A DNA stretch of 64,000 bases, from the NCBI GenBank assembly GCA_902465155.1, contig CABQLY010000007.1, positions 19,291 to 83,290 of the forward strand. The letters run 5' to 3'. This document shows positions 15,601 to 24,267 of the stretch, in pieces. Under the pieces are notes generated by a model, which saw nothing but the letters and a program-made list of their open reading frames with translations, searched no databases and was not told where the DNA came from. Every line of letters begins with the position of its first letter. Positions within the stretch are counted from its first letter, which is position 1. Both the position numbers and the translations under genes were made by a program. This DNA comes from an uncultured Oscillospiraceae bacterium. Its GTDB lineage: Bacteria; Bacillota; Clostridia; Oscillospirales; Acutalibacteraceae.

Positions 15601-16446
15601 TTACAGCAGCCGCCCGTTTTGCTTGCGGTAGGCGCTGGGGGTTCGGCCAAACTGTTTTTTAAAGCAGGCGGTAAAGTAGGCCTGATTTAAAAAGCCGTAC
15701 GCCCGCCCAATTTGCTCAATACTCTCGCTGCTGTAAAGCAGCTGCTCGGCGGCGCAGTTTAAGCGGCACTGGGTAACAAAGCTGTGCAGCGTTTGCCCGT
15801 TGTAGCGCTGCATTAGGCGGTTTAGATAGTAGGGGTGGTAATTGGCAACCGCCGCTAATTCGCTGTTAGAAAGCGGGTTGGTTAGGTGGGTGTTAATGTA
15901 ATCGGTAAGGCGGCTAAGCCGTTGCGGCAAATTGCCGCTTTGCGGCGCGTTACGGCGCAGCAGCTCAATTAGCAGCAGCTTTAGCTGCAGGGCGGCACTT
16001 TCTAAAAAATACATTGGGCAGGTTTTAAACTCGGTAATAATTTTTTGCAGCGGCCGGCAGGCAAAGGCGGCGTTGCTTTCGGCCAGCACCCCGGCCAAAG
16101 CGGCGGCGTCCTCCGGCACCAAAAACGCCGCGGCCTGCGGCTTAAAATTGGCAGCCGAAACAGGTGCAAGGGGCTGCTCGCCAAGCGCGGGGTTTTTGTG
16201 GCAATCAAAATTAAGCACCAAAAGCTCAACCGGCTCGGGCGCCCAAATACGGTAGCAAACCCCCGGCGGAACAACCAAAAGCGAGCCTACCGAAAGCGCA
16301 TAGCTTTGCCCTGCGGTTATTTCTACCGTTCCGGCCGCAACATAAAACAGCCGGTAATCGTACGCCACCACCTTGCGGCTGGGGTACTTTTTTAAGGTAA
16401 TTTTGCTGGCAAAGCGAATATACGGCTGACATTGAGAAAAAAACAC
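15601..16446 (-). CDS. AraC family transcriptional regulator with cupin domain
   Basis: 281 aa. An N-terminal cupin-like ligand domain (YVAAGTVEITAGQSYALSVG, VVPPGVCYRIW) is joined to a C-terminal AraC DNA-binding domain (SNSELAAVANYHPYYLNRLM and SIEQIGRAYGFLNQAYFTACF). Start is a GTG at 16446, supported by AGGTGGGG six bases upstream; no in-frame ATG fits. Such regulators usually control sugar-use genes; no sugar genes lie next to it here. Confidence 0.85.
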   Translation of the reverse strand: MFFSQCQPYIRFASKITLKKYPSRKVVAYDYRLFYVAAGTVEITAGQSYALSVGSLLVVPPGVCYRIWAPEPVELLVLNFDCHKNPALGEQPLAPVSAANFKPQAAAFLVPEDAAALAGVLAESNAAFACRPLQKIITEFKTCPMYFLESAALQLKLLLIELLRRNAPQSGNLPQRLSRLTDYINTHLTNPLSNSELAAVANYHPYYLNRLMQRYNGQTLHSFVTQCRLNCAAEQLLYSSESIEQIGRAYGFLNQAYFTACFKKQFGRTPSAYRKQNGRLL

Positions 16447-16577
16447 AACAACCCCACCTTTGGCAGATTTGTTTTTTAACGGTTATAAAGGTTAATTTTT
16501 ACCTTTGTGTTTTATTTTACAATATTTTAAATGCGCCGTCAAGCAATTTGTACCTAAACAGCAGTTTTAAAAAAAAT

Positions 16578-16619
16578 AACCCCGCCAACTTAAGCAACAA
16601 CGCTTAAATTGGCGGGGTT
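16578..16619 (-). terminator. Terminator of pyrG
   Basis: An 18-bp stem with one mismatch (16578-16595 with 16602-16619) followed on the minus strand by ATTTTTTTT. It lies 39 bases past the pyrG stop. Confidence 0.88.
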
Positions 16620-16657
16620 GGGTTTGTGTAAAAACTAACACATTAATTTTTGGCCAA

Positions 16658-18259
16658 TTATTTTTCCCTTTTTAAGGCAGCCTCAATAAACCCGTAAAAC
16701 AGCGGGTGCGGCTTGTTGGGGCGGCTTTTAAACTCGGGGTGGTACTGCACGCCAACATAAAACGGGCGGTTGGTTAGTTCAACGGTTTCTACCAAACGGC
16801 CGTCCGGCGAAAGGCCCGAAAGGGTTAGGCCGTGCTCGGTTAATACGGTGCGGTAATCGTTATTAAACTCGTAACGGTGGCGGTGACGCTCGGCAATTTC
16901 GGTTTTTTGGTAGCAGCGCTCCATGGTGGTGTTGGGCTGAATATTGCAGGGGTAGCTGCCAAGGCGCAGGGTGCCGCCTTTATCTACCGACTCGCTCTGG
17001 CCCGGCATAAAATCAATTACCTTGTCGGCGCAAAGCTCGTTAAATTCGCCCGAATCGGCCCCGGCAATTCCGGCAACATTGCGGGCGTATTCAATAACCG
17101 CTATTTGCATTCCAAGGCAAATGCCAAAGTACGGCAGGCCGTTTTCGCGCGCGTAGCGGGCAGCGGTTATCATGCCCTCAATACCGCGGCCGCCAAAGCC
17201 GCCCGGCACCAAAATGCCGTCTAACCCCTTTAGCTGCTCGGCAACATTATCGGGCGTAATGGTTTCAGAATCTACCCAAGAAATGTTTACCGCGGCGTTT
17301 TGGGCGTACCCGGCGTGGCGCAGCGCCTCGGCCACCGAAAGGTAGGCGTCGTGCAGCTGCACATACTTGCCAACCAAACCAATGGTAACCTGACCCTGCG
17401 GGTTGCGAATTCTGTCTACCATAGCGGCCCAATCGGCCATGTTGGGGTCGGGGGCGTTTAACCCTAACTCACGGCACACCACCGCCGAAAAGTTAGATTG
17501 CTCCAGCATTAGGGGCGCCTCGTACAAAATTGGCAGCGTGCGGTTTTCAATAACGCAATCGGGCTTAACGTTGCAGAATAACGATATTTTTTGAAAAATA
17601 GCCGACTCCAGCGGCTCGTCGCACCGCAGAACAATAATGTTGGGGTGAATCCCCATGCCCTGCAGCTCTTTAACCGAGTGCTGCGTGGGCTTAGACTTAT
17701 GCTCGTCTGACCCGCTTAAAAACGGCACCAGCGTTACATGAATAAACAGGCTGTTCTCGCGCCCAACCTCTAAAGAAATTTGGCGAATGGCCTCTAAAAA
17801 CGGTTGAGATTCAATATCTCCTATGGTTCCGCCAATTTCGGTAATAACAACATCGGCGTCGGTTTGCTTGCCTACCCGGTAAACAAATTCCTTAATCTCG
17901 TTTGTAATGTGCGGAATAACCTGCACGGTAGAGCCCAAGTATTCCCCGCGGCGCTCTTTGTTTAAAACATTCCAGTAAACCTTGCCGGTGGTAAGGTTTG
18001 AAAAACGGTTTAGGTCCTCATCAATAAAGCGCTCGTAATGGCCTAAATCCAAATCGGTCTCGGCGCCGTCCTCGGTTACATAAACCTCGCCGTGCTGGTA
18101 AGGGCTCATGGTGCCGGGGTCAACATTAATGTAGGGGTCTAACTTTTGGGCGGCAACCTTTAAGCCGCGCGCCTTTAGCAGCCGGCCCAGTGAGGCCGCC
18201 GTAATGCCCTTACCAAGGCCCGAAACTACGCCGCCAGTTACAAAAATATACTTGGTCAT
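16658..18259 (-). CDS. pyrG: CTP synthase
   Basis: 533 aa, full length. The N-terminal amidoligase starts KYIFVTGGVVSGLGKG with the P-loop-like GKGI and continues with DPYINVDPGTMSP; the C-terminal class I glutaminase has GICLGMQ (nucleophile Cys) and VQYHPEFKSRP. It converts UTP to CTP with glutamine and ATP. Start at the ATG at 18259 behind CGGAGG. The ~200-base leader has no clear terminator, so I cannot show the GGGC-reiteration control known from Bacillus pyrG. Confidence 0.95.
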   Translation of the reverse strand: MTKYIFVTGGVVSGLGKGITAASLGRLLKARGLKVAAQKLDPYINVDPGTMSPYQHGEVYVTEDGAETDLDLGHYERFIDEDLNRFSNLTTGKVYWNVLNKERRGEYLGSTVQVIPHITNEIKEFVYRVGKQTDADVVITEIGGTIGDIESQPFLEAIRQISLEVGRENSLFIHVTLVPFLSGSDEHKSKPTQHSVKELQGMGIHPNIIVLRCDEPLESAIFQKISLFCNVKPDCVIENRTLPILYEAPLMLEQSNFSAVVCRELGLNAPDPNMADWAAMVDRIRNPQGQVTIGLVGKYVQLHDAYLSVAEALRHAGYAQNAAVNISWVDSETITPDNVAEQLKGLDGILVPGGFGGRGIEGMITAARYARENGLPYFGICLGMQIAVIEYARNVAGIAGADSGEFNELCADKVIDFMPGQSESVDKGGTLRLGSYPCNIQPNTTMERCYQKTEIAERHRHRYEFNNDYRTVLTEHGLTLSGLSPDGRLVETVELTNRPFYVGVQYHPEFKSRPNKPHPLFYGFIEAALKREK

Positions 18260-18477
18260 AAATACGCCTCCGTTAATTTTACCGGCCATTTTGCCGGCAA
18301 TACAGTGCATTTTAAGGTTAGGTTTTAAGGTTTGGCAGGCAGCAACTTTTAGCGCCCTGTTTTTAGCACAGCGGGGCTGCAGTGCTCGGCAATTTGCTGA
18401 ATTGCCCGCATTTTACCTTGCCCCGCCAAAAAAATTGCAACAAAAAACAAAGCCCGCCCGCCTTAAAAATTTTAAGG

Positions 18478-19062
18478 TTACTGATATTCGTTTAAAAGCT
18501 CCTGCGCAACCCTGCGCCGGGTAATGCAGCGGTCCATAGCCTGCTTTTCAATGTAGCGGTGGGCCTGCTCCTCTGTCATGCCGGTGTCGGCAATTAATTG
18601 CCACTTGGCGCGGTTAATCAGCCGAATTTCGGCCATTTTTTCCTCCATGGTGGCGGTTTTTTTCTCCATGCGTTTTAGGCGCTGCCGGGTTGCGCAAAGC
18701 AGCCGTACCGACTGCACCACCGTTTGGGCAACCGTTGGCTTTTGCACCGTTAAAACGCCGTACTCGGTAACGCGGGCAAAAATATCGTCATAATGCTCGG
18801 CCCGCACAAACATTAAAAGCCCAACGCCGCTGTTTTGGCAAAGCTCTAACGCCAGCTCGTTGCCAAATTCATCCGGCAGTGGGGTGTTAATTAAAATAAG
18901 GTCGTAGCTGTGCTCCAGCACCCGTCGGCGCGCCGCGGCGGCACTGTCGACAATATGTACGGGGCTGTAACGCCCCTCGGGCAGCAGCGCCGCAATGCTG
19001 CGGTTAAATTTTTCGGCAGCCGAAATTAAAAGCACGCTGTAAACCTGTTCTTTCAGTGACAT
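18478..19062 (-). CDS. ANTAR-domain response regulator (RNA-binding antiterminator)
   Basis: 194 aa. Residues 1-115 form a degenerate receiver domain (VLLISAAEKFNRSIAALL, LILINTPLPDEFGNELAL); the phosphorylatable Asp is replaced around ILINTP. Residues 120-190 are a coiled coil leading into ANTAR (INRAKWQLIADTGMTEEQAHR, broken by one residue, then RCITRRRVAQELL). ANTAR proteins bind paired hexaloop hairpins and prevent terminator formation. It is the last gene of the nitrogen operon, whose leader at 25431-25494 carries such a structure, so it most likely controls its own operon. Confidence 0.88.
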   Translation of the reverse strand: MSLKEQVYSVLLISAAEKFNRSIAALLPEGRYSPVHIVDSAAAARRRVLEHSYDLILINTPLPDEFGNELALELCQNSGVGLLMFVRAEHYDDIFARVTEYGVLTVQKPTVAQTVVQSVRLLCATRQRLKRMEKKTATMEEKMAEIRLINRAKWQLIADTGMTEEQAHRYIEKQAMDRCITRRRVAQELLNEYQ

Positions 19063-19104
19063 TCCAAGCCCCCTTAACTGTAATATTACTATTGCAGGCA
19101 GAGC

Positions 19105-20313
19105 TTAAATGCCGTAACTGGCAACAATGCAGCCCGGCAAATTGGCGCGAATAAAATCGCTGTTTTGCGCGGCCAAAACGGCGGCCTTTAGGCTGCCGGG
19201 CAAGGGGGTGTAAGCCTTAAGCTGCTCGGCCGGGGCGTGAAATAAATCTAACTCTACCGGCTGCGGCGGGGTAAGCTGCTGTTCTATTCCGCTTAAAGCG
19301 GCGTAAATAATAAGGGCCATTGCTAAATAAGGGTTGCAAAAGGAATCGGGCGAACGCAGCTCGGCCCGGCGGTATTGCCCCCCGGCCGACGGAATACGAA
19401 TAAGCTGCGAGCGGTTTTCGTGCCCCCAGGTAATGTAGGCCGGGGCTTTTTGGCTGCCCAGCCGGCTGTAAGATTGCTCCTTGGGGTTTAAAAACAGCGT
19501 CATGGCCGAAATGTGCTGCATAATGCCGGCAATGGCCGCCGGCAGTGCATCGGAGCCATCTGCCGCGTGAACCGAAAAATTTAAATGCATACCGTTGCCG
19601 GGGCAGCCCTTTAGCGGCTTTGGGGCAAAGCTGGCGCTAAGCCCGTTGCGCGCGGCTATGGTATGTACCACCGAGCGAAAGGTTACGGTATTATCGGCCG
19701 CGGTTAGGGCGTCGGCGTAATGAAAATCTATTTCGTTTTGCCCGGGGCCCTCCTCGTGGTGCGAGCTTTCGGGCCGAAAGCCCATTTGCTCTAAGGTTAG
19801 GCAAATTTCGCGGCGAACATTTTCCCCTTTGTCGGCCGGCGCAATATCCATATACCCGGCTTTATCGTACGGGATTAAGGTGGGTTCGCCTAAATCATCC
19901 TGCAAAAACAGGTAGAACTCCATAGCGGGGCCAAAATCAAACCGGTAGCCCATGGCGGCGGCATTTTCTACCGCGCGCTTTAAAATGCTGCGGGTATCGG
20001 CCTCAAAAACCGTGGAATCCGGGTAGGTAATGTTGCAAAACATACGCACCACGCGCCCGTGCTCCGGCCGCCAGGGCAGCACCGAAATGGTAGAAGGGTC
20101 CGGGTGCAGGTAAAGGTCAGACCGAACCTCGCCGCCAAAGCCGGCAATGGCCGAGGCATCAATAGCAATGCCGTGGGTAAACGCGCGCTCCAGCTCGCCC
20201 GGCATAATAGAAATATTTTTTTGCGTGCCGTAAACATCGCAAAACGCAAGGCGAATGAATTTAACATCCTCCTCACGAATATATTGCAAAATTTCCTGCG
20301 AGGTATAGCTCAT
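19105..20313 (-). CDS. glnA: Glutamine synthetase, short type I-like
   Basis: 402 aa. It makes glutamine from glutamate, ammonia and ATP. Typical segments: FCDVYGTQKNISI, AIDASAIAGFGG, PAMEFYLFLQDD, SSHHEEGPGQNEIDFHY, GCPGNGMHLNFSV and RSQLIRIPSAGGQYRRAELRSPD. It is about 40 residues shorter than B. subtilis GlnA, and I see no adenylylation-site motif, as expected for this clostridial subgroup. It follows the glutamate synthase genes and precedes the ANTAR regulator in one operon. Confidence 0.9.
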   Translation of the reverse strand: MSYTSQEILQYIREEDVKFIRLAFCDVYGTQKNISIMPGELERAFTHGIAIDASAIAGFGGEVRSDLYLHPDPSTISVLPWRPEHGRVVRMFCNITYPDSTVFEADTRSILKRAVENAAAMGYRFDFGPAMEFYLFLQDDLGEPTLIPYDKAGYMDIAPADKGENVRREICLTLEQMGFRPESSHHEEGPGQNEIDFHYADALTAADNTVTFRSVVHTIAARNGLSASFAPKPLKGCPGNGMHLNFSVHAADGSDALPAAIAGIMQHISAMTLFLNPKEQSYSRLGSQKAPAYITWGHENRSQLIRIPSAGGQYRRAELRSPDSFCNPYLAMALIIYAALSGIEQQLTPPQPVELDLFHAPAEQLKAYTPLPGSLKAAVLAAQNSDFIRANLPGCIVASYGI

Positions 20314-20360
20314 TTTAACACAACCTTTTTTGTTTTAAGCGTAGGGTAAAAATTGGCCCG

Positions 20361-21080
20361 CTAATTTGCTACATACATTTGCCGGTAAGGGTTTTTGCTG
20401 TCGGGCTTTACAACGGTGTAAGGCCCTTTTAAAAGCTCGGCCAGTTCGCAGCCAAACAGCTCGGCGTACTTTTTAAGGTAGGGGGTAATTTCGGCCAAAT
20501 CCTGCTCCCCTGCCGGGGTAACGGTTGCCTGGCTGGGAAACGCAATTTGCGAAACATTGCCCCGCAGCACCATTTTGCCGCCGTGCATACCGGTGCAGGG
20601 AAAATTACCAACAATTGGCCGATTGCCCCGGTTTAACCCTAAAACAAGAATTAAACCGCCGGCCTGATACTCGCCCAAAAAGCTGCCGGCGCAGCCGCCA
20701 ATAACCAAGACCGGCTTTTTTTGTTTGTACGCCTTCATGTGAATTCCGGCGCGGTAGCCGGCGTTGCCCTGAACCATAATCAGCCCGCCGCGCATAGCGT
20801 AACCGGCTGCGTCGCCAATATTACCGTGAATAATAATTTCGCCGCTGTTCATGGTGTCGCCAACGGCGTCCTGCGCGTTGCCGTTTACCGTAATGCTGCC
20901 GCCGCCAAGGTAAGCCCCCAGGGCGTTGCCCGGCACGCCGTTTATAATAATGTTTTTGCCGCTCATGCCGGCGGCAATAAACCGCTGGCCAATGCAGCCC
21001 TGCACGGTGCAGGTACTGCCCGCGTTGCGAATTTGCTCGTTTAACGCTTTAAAATGCAAATTTCTTGCGTCTACCAACAT
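20361..21080 (-). CDS. Glutamate synthase GXGXG-domain subunit
   Basis: 239 aa. It corresponds to the C-terminal beta-helix of the large glutamate synthase subunit, here as a separate protein; repeated Gly motifs (GNALGAYLGGG, GDTMNSGEIIIHGN, GDAAGYAMRGG, GYRAGIHM) are visible. Together with the amidotransferase and FMN-domain genes it rebuilds GltB from parts. Start at the ATG at 21080 behind AGGTGG, one base after the oxidoreductase stop; the longer frame overlaps that gene. Confidence 0.88.
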   Translation of the reverse strand: MLVDARNLHFKALNEQIRNAGSTCTVQGCIGQRFIAAGMSGKNIIINGVPGNALGAYLGGGSITVNGNAQDAVGDTMNSGEIIIHGNIGDAAGYAMRGGLIMVQGNAGYRAGIHMKAYKQKKPVLVIGGCAGSFLGEYQAGGLILVLGLNRGNRPIVGNFPCTGMHGGKMVLRGNVSQIAFPSQATVTPAGEQDLAEITPYLKKYAELFGCELAELLKGPYTVVKPDSKNPYRQMYVAN

Positions 21081-21081
21081 A

Positions 21082-22329
21082 TTATACCACACCTCCAAGC
21101 TTATTTCTACGGTATTCTTGCCCAAAAGCAAATAAATTCGGTGTTTTTTTCAGGGCTTCGTAATCTACGCTGTTTAAAGGAATTTTGTTGCGAATTAGGC
21201 TGGTGTAAATGCCGGCGCGCTCGGTTTGCCCAATTAAAATAAACCCGGTAAGCAGGCCGTTTTTGCTGTAAAGCTTTTTAATATGCTTTTCATCCTGCTC
21301 GGTGTAAACCTCGCCCCCCTGCTCCGATCCGGGGCGACTGCCCGCCGTCATGGCGTGCAGACCGAAAAAGCCAATGGCATTCATTGGAATAGCGTTTTGA
21401 AAGCCGGCCGCCTTACCTGCCATGTTGCTGCCGGCACAAAAGCCCTGCATATAGGCGTTGGGCATTAGGGCCATAATTTTAACCGTATTGTCGGAAATAT
21501 CGGTGCTTTCGGTGCAGTCGCCCGCGGCAAAAACACAAGGCAGGCTGGTTTGCATAGCGCCGTTTACCGTAATCCCACGGCCACAGCTGCCGCCCGCGTT
21601 TTGAACCAAACCCACATTGGGGCGCACCCCAACGGCCAGCACCAGCTGGTCAAACGCAAGGGTTTGCCCACCGGTAAAGCGGGCGGTGTTGCCGCTAAAC
21701 TGTTCTACGCTGTTATTAAGCAAAAAGGTTAGGCCGTTTTGCTCTAAATGCTTTTGCATAAAAGCGGCGGCGGGTGCGTCTAAAATGCTGGAAAGAACCC
21801 AATCGGCCAAATCGCACACGGTAACGCTTTGCACCCGGTTTTTTAGCCCCTCGGCACACTTTAGGCCAATTAGCCCGGCGCCAACAATTAAAACGCGGCT
21901 GGTTTTGGTAACGGCCTTTTCCAGTGCTAAGGCGTCGTCTACCGTCAAAAAGTTAAATTTTTGCAAAACCGTTTCTACCCCTTTCATTGGGGGAACAAAC
22001 GGGCTGGACCCGGTTGCAACACAAACCTCGCTGTACAAAAGCTGCTCCCCGTTAGAAAGGGTAACGGTTTTCTCATTGGGGTTTAGGGCGGTTGCCTCTA
22101 CCCCGTAAAGCACCCGACAGCCGTTTTTCTCGTAAAAATCCGGCGCACGGTAGTGCATGCGCTCTAAGGTTGTTTTGCCCTCTAAGTAGTAAGAAATCAG
22201 CGGCCGGCAATATACCGGGTGCTGCTCTTTAGAAATAACGGTAATTTTGCCGGTTTTATCGGCCGCGCGAATGCCCTCAATGCAGCCGGCGGCAGCGGCA
22301 CCGTTGCCAATAATTACATAATTTTTCAT
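21082..22329 (-). CDS. FAD/NAD(P)-dependent oxidoreductase subunit of the split glutamate synthase
   Basis: 415 aa. Two Rossmann motifs: VIIGNGAAAAGC at the N-terminus (FAD) and VLIVGAGLIGLKCAEGL near 150 (NAD(P)H), followed by VFAAGDCTES for FAD binding. It resembles the nitrite/rubredoxin reductase family and probably passes electrons from NAD(P)H to the ferredoxin subunit. Start at the ATG at 22329, eight bases after the ferredoxin gene; the longer frame runs over that gene and is rejected. Confidence 0.85.
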   Translation of the reverse strand: MKNYVIIGNGAAAAGCIEGIRAADKTGKITVISKEQHPVYCRPLISYYLEGKTTLERMHYRAPDFYEKNGCRVLYGVEATALNPNEKTVTLSNGEQLLYSEVCVATGSSPFVPPMKGVETVLQKFNFLTVDDALALEKAVTKTSRVLIVGAGLIGLKCAEGLKNRVQSVTVCDLADWVLSSILDAPAAAFMQKHLEQNGLTFLLNNSVEQFSGNTARFTGGQTLAFDQLVLAVGVRPNVGLVQNAGGSCGRGITVNGAMQTSLPCVFAAGDCTESTDISDNTVKIMALMPNAYMQGFCAGSNMAGKAAGFQNAIPMNAIGFFGLHAMTAGSRPGSEQGGEVYTEQDEKHIKKLYSKNGLLTGFILIGQTERAGIYTSLIRNKIPLNSVDYEALKKTPNLFAFGQEYRRNKLGGVV

Positions 22330-22336
22330 GCCCTGT

Positions 22337-22765
22337 TCACCTCTCCTCGTACACAATAGCGCCGTTAATGCAGCCGGCAACGCAGGCCGGCGCACCGGCC
22401 GAATTTTTAAGGCAAAGCTCGCATTTTTGCACGGCTCCGTGCTCGCCCTCGGCAACGGCGCCGTAGGGGCAAACCAGCACGCAGGTAAGGCAGCCAACGC
22501 ATTTATCGTGATCTATACAAACCGTTCCGTTCTCTAAATGCAGCGCGCCCGAAATGCAGCTTTTTACACAAAGCGGGTCGGTACAATGCCGGCAGGAGAC
22601 CGCGTAGGTTATTTTATCGTCCCCCTCTACGCGAATCCGGGGGTAAAAGGGCTTGCCCTTTAACGCCTTTACCATGTCGGTAAGGCCGGAATTGGCAAAC
22701 GCGCAGTTATATTCACACAAATGGCAGCCAAGGCACCATTTTTCGTTTACAAATACCCTTTTCAT
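22337..22765 (-). CDS. Four-cluster [4Fe-4S] ferredoxin-type electron-transfer subunit
   Basis: 142 aa. Cysteine groups CLGCHLCEYNC, CRHCTDPLCVKSC, CVGCLTCVLVC and CELC/C at the end make four [4Fe-4S] sites, as in HycB/DMSO-reductase B-type subunits. The position between the FMN domain and the oxidoreductase suggests it carries electrons between them. It overlaps the FMN-domain gene stop by four bases (ATGA). Confidence 0.88.
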   Translation of the reverse strand: MKRVFVNEKWCLGCHLCEYNCAFANSGLTDMVKALKGKPFYPRIRVEGDDKITYAVSCRHCTDPLCVKSCISGALHLENGTVCIDHDKCVGCLTCVLVCPYGAVAEGEHGAVQKCELCLKNSAGAPACVAGCINGAIVYEER

Positions 22766-24267
22766 TCTCCCGCGTGTGAGATACCGAGGATCTCAAGCTC
22801 CTTTTCTGTCATATTAACGCCACGCAGCATCAGTCGGTTCCCGCGCAGCGCCTCAATAGAATTAATGCCCATGCCGCCCATTAGCTCTTTAATTTCGTGC
22901 CGCCAGGCGGTCATTAAATTCACCAGCCGCAAATAGCCGGTTTCGGGGTTTAAACGGCGCACCAGCTCTGGCCGTTGGGTTGCAATGCCCCAGTTACATT
23001 TGCCGGTTTGGCAGGTGCGGCAAAGGTGGCAACCCAGCGCCAGCAAAGCCGCCGTTGCAATGTAGCAAGCGTCGGCGCCCAGCGCAATAGCCTTTACAAC
23101 ATCGGCCGCCGAGCGAATGCTGCCCCCTACTACTAACGAAACATTGTTGCGAATTCCTTCGTCCCGCAAGCGTTGATCTACCGCCGCCAAGGCCAACTCA
23201 ATTGGAATTCCAACATTATCGCGAATACGGGTAGGCGCCGCGCCGGTGCCGCCGCGAAAGCCGTCTATTGCAATAATATCGGCACCGCTGCGGGCAATAC
23301 CGCTGGCAATGGCCGCAATGTTATGTACCGCCGCAACCTTAACAATAATTGGCTTTTTGTACTGCGTTGCCTCTTTTAGTGAAAAAACAAGCTGACGCAG
23401 ATCTTCAATAGAATAAATATCGTGGTGCGGGGCGGGCGAAATAGCGTCGGAGCCCTCCGGGATCATGCGCGTGCGGGAAACATCGCCCACAATTTTGGCG
23501 CCGGGCAGGTGCCCGCCAATACCCGGCTTTGCGCCCTGACCCATTTTAATTTCAATGGCAGCGCCGGCGTTTAAATACTCCTCATGCACACCAAAACGGC
23601 CCGAGGCAACCTGTACTACCGTGTTTTCGCCGTAGCAGTAAAAGTCCTCGTGCAGGCCGCCCTCGCCGGTGTTGTAGTAAATGCCAAGCTCTTTGGCGGC
23701 GCGAGCCAAACACTCGTGCGCGTTGTAGCTAATAGAGCCGTAGCTCATAGCCGAAAACATTACCGGCATGCTAAGCTCTAACTGCGGCGGCAGCTCGGTT
23801 TTTAAGGTGCCGTTTGCGTTGCGGGCAACCTCGGCCGGCTTTTTGCCTAAAAACACTTTGGTTTCCATTGGCTCGCGCAGCGGGTCAATAGAGGGGTTGG
23901 TAACCTGCGAGGCGTTAATTAAAATTTTGTCCCAGTACACCGGCAGCGGCTTGGGGTTGCCCATGGAGGAAAGCAGCACGCCGCCGCTGGCCGCCTGCTT
24001 GTAAATTTCTTTAATGGTATCGGTCTGCCAATTGGCGTTTTCGCGAAACGCGCAATCGTTTTTTACAATTTTTAAGGCGTGGGTAGGGCAAACGCACACG
24101 CAGCGCTGGCAATCTACACACTTGCTTTCGTCGCTGAGCATTACATTGCCCTCGGCGTCAAAACGGTGCACCTCGTTGGCACACTGCCGTTCGCAAACGC
24201 GGCAGGCAATGCAGCGGTTTGGATCCCGTATTACTTGGAATTCGGGGAATAAATAAGAAACTGGCAT
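22762..24267 (-). CDS. Glutamate synthase FMN-domain subunit with N-terminal ferredoxin domain
   Basis: 501 aa. Residues 14-70 hold two [4Fe-4S] motifs (CIACRVCERQC and CVDCQRCVCVC), then the FMN-binding central barrel of glutamate synthase: MSYGSISYNAHECLA, GEGGLHED, QVASGRFGVH, EIKMGQGAKPGIGG, DGFRGGTGAAPTRIRDN and ACYIATAALLALGC with the 3Fe-4S cysteines (CHLCRTCQTGKC). This is the archaeal/clostridial split type. Its start overlaps the stop of the amidotransferase gene by one base (TAATG). Confidence 0.92.
   Translation of the reverse strand: MPVSYLFPEFQVIRDPNRCIACRVCERQCANEVHRFDAEGNVMLSDESKCVDCQRCVCVCPTHALKIVKNDCAFRENANWQTDTIKEIYKQAASGGVLLSSMGNPKPLPVYWDKILINASQVTNPSIDPLREPMETKVFLGKKPAEVARNANGTLKTELPPQLELSMPVMFSAMSYGSISYNAHECLARAAKELGIYYNTGEGGLHEDFYCYGENTVVQVASGRFGVHEEYLNAGAAIEIKMGQGAKPGIGGHLPGAKIVGDVSRTRMIPEGSDAISPAPHHDIYSIEDLRQLVFSLKEATQYKKPIIVKVAAVHNIAAIASGIARSGADIIAIDGFRGGTGAAPTRIRDNVGIPIELALAAVDQRLRDEGIRNNVSLVVGGSIRSAADVVKAIALGADACYIATAALLALGCHLCRTCQTGKCNWGIATQRPELVRRLNPETGYLRLVNLMTAWRHEIKELMGGMGINSIEALRGNRLMLRGVNMTEKELEILGISHAGE

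Noticed and set aside
18260..18477. GGGC-type reiterative-transcription attenuator for pyrG
   Set aside because: A GGGC word follows a TAAAAT element, but its distance from the -10 is wrong and no terminator hairpin with a T tail follows.
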